Notes under the pieces: model-generated | Database searches by the model: none | What the model was told of the DNA's origin: nothing | Seen by the model: the letters and a program-made list of their open reading frames with translations, nothing else | Origin: Leptoclinus maculatus | Taxonomy: Eukaryota > Chordata > Actinopteri > Perciformes > Stichaeidae | DNA length: 64,000 nucleotides | Direction: 5' to 3' | NCBI GenBank assembly: GCA_032191485.1 | Contig: JAVDOI010000005.1 | Location: 9,410,777-9,474,776, forward strand | Shown: one piece after another, positions 63,750 through 64,000 of the stretch | How the letters are laid out: each line of letters opens with the position of its first letter | How positions within the stretch are numbered: position 1 is the first letter of the stretch | Program-made: the position numbers and the translations under genes

Positions 63750-64000
63750 GCTGATAATCAGGACAGAGTTACACACAAAGTTATCACAAGCACTACAGGT
63801 GTTCAACTAGTCCAGGTAATAACACACAATGAAAAACACTGCCCAAAATGATTCTATTTTATTGTAAAATCCCACAGAAGAAGCTGAAATGACAAAACCA
63901 AATAGTAATATTTTGATTATTAATTTACACTTACTTTTATTCTGAAGGGTGCACTTCCGGTCTTCACTGGCTCGTTAAAGGGGGGCAAAGTACGAGGTAG
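63750..64000 (-). other. abcb9: Upstream of abcb9 coding exon 1
   Basis: ATTATCAG directly before the ATG could be a splice acceptor, so a non-coding first exon may lie beyond the window. ACTTCCGG (63953-63960) is an ETS-type site. No promoter can be fixed. Confidence 0.3.

Overview
This window is vertebrate nuclear DNA, almost certainly from a ray-finned (teleost, probably percomorph) fish. It holds multi-exon genes with GT-AG introns, long CA/TA/poly-G microsatellites, and many degenerate hAT-type transposons with 8-bp target duplications of the kind common in fish. There is no prokaryotic gene organisation. Most long open frames are intron or tandem-repeat noise. The coding content comes from exons that I joined by splice phase.

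Three genes lie head-to-tail on the minus strand. (1) 4291-30020: the calcineurin catalytic subunit (PPP3C family, closest to the gamma isoform, ppp3cc). It has 13 constitutive coding exons giving 502 codons, plus a 27-nt cassette exon at 6351-6377. (2) 33882-50748: vps37b, an ESCRT-I subunit, with 4 coding exons and 286 residues. (3) 52821-63749: abcb9 (TAPL, lysosomal peptide ABC transporter), with 11 coding exons and 804 residues. All exon phases add up in all three genes. The order and orientation vps37b-abcb9 match what I recall of human 12q24.31, so this pair looks like ancient synteny. At the left edge, the last coding exon (76-215) of an unidentified plus-strand gene converges on ppp3cc.

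The rest is UTR, promoter and repeat-rich intron. Main repeats: a 2-kb minisatellite of 52/64-bp units with a 116-bp higher-order repeat (14170-16167); three tandem 63-bp hairpins (16526-16724); a 190-bp CA tract beside a splice donor (17461-17650); hAT elements at 11319-12382, 34701-36661 (carrying another hAT at 35387-36436), 45759-46451, 48104-48842 and 60441-62603. The last of these contains exactly 64 copies of a 13-bp unit. Two inverted copies of a dispersed fish repeat flank the 3' half of abcb9.

Functionally, vps37b and abcb9 both act in the endosome/lysosome system, and calcineurin is known to activate the lysosomal regulator TFEB. A perfect palindromic TFEB/CLEAR-type site lies upstream of ppp3cc and a CACGTG box lies upstream of vps37b, which suggests a regulatory link but does not prove one. 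I found no convincing new multi-gene system. The most informative observations are the cassette exon, the nested transposon with its empty-site control, the organised minisatellites, and two unassigned exon-like segments inside a vps37b intron.
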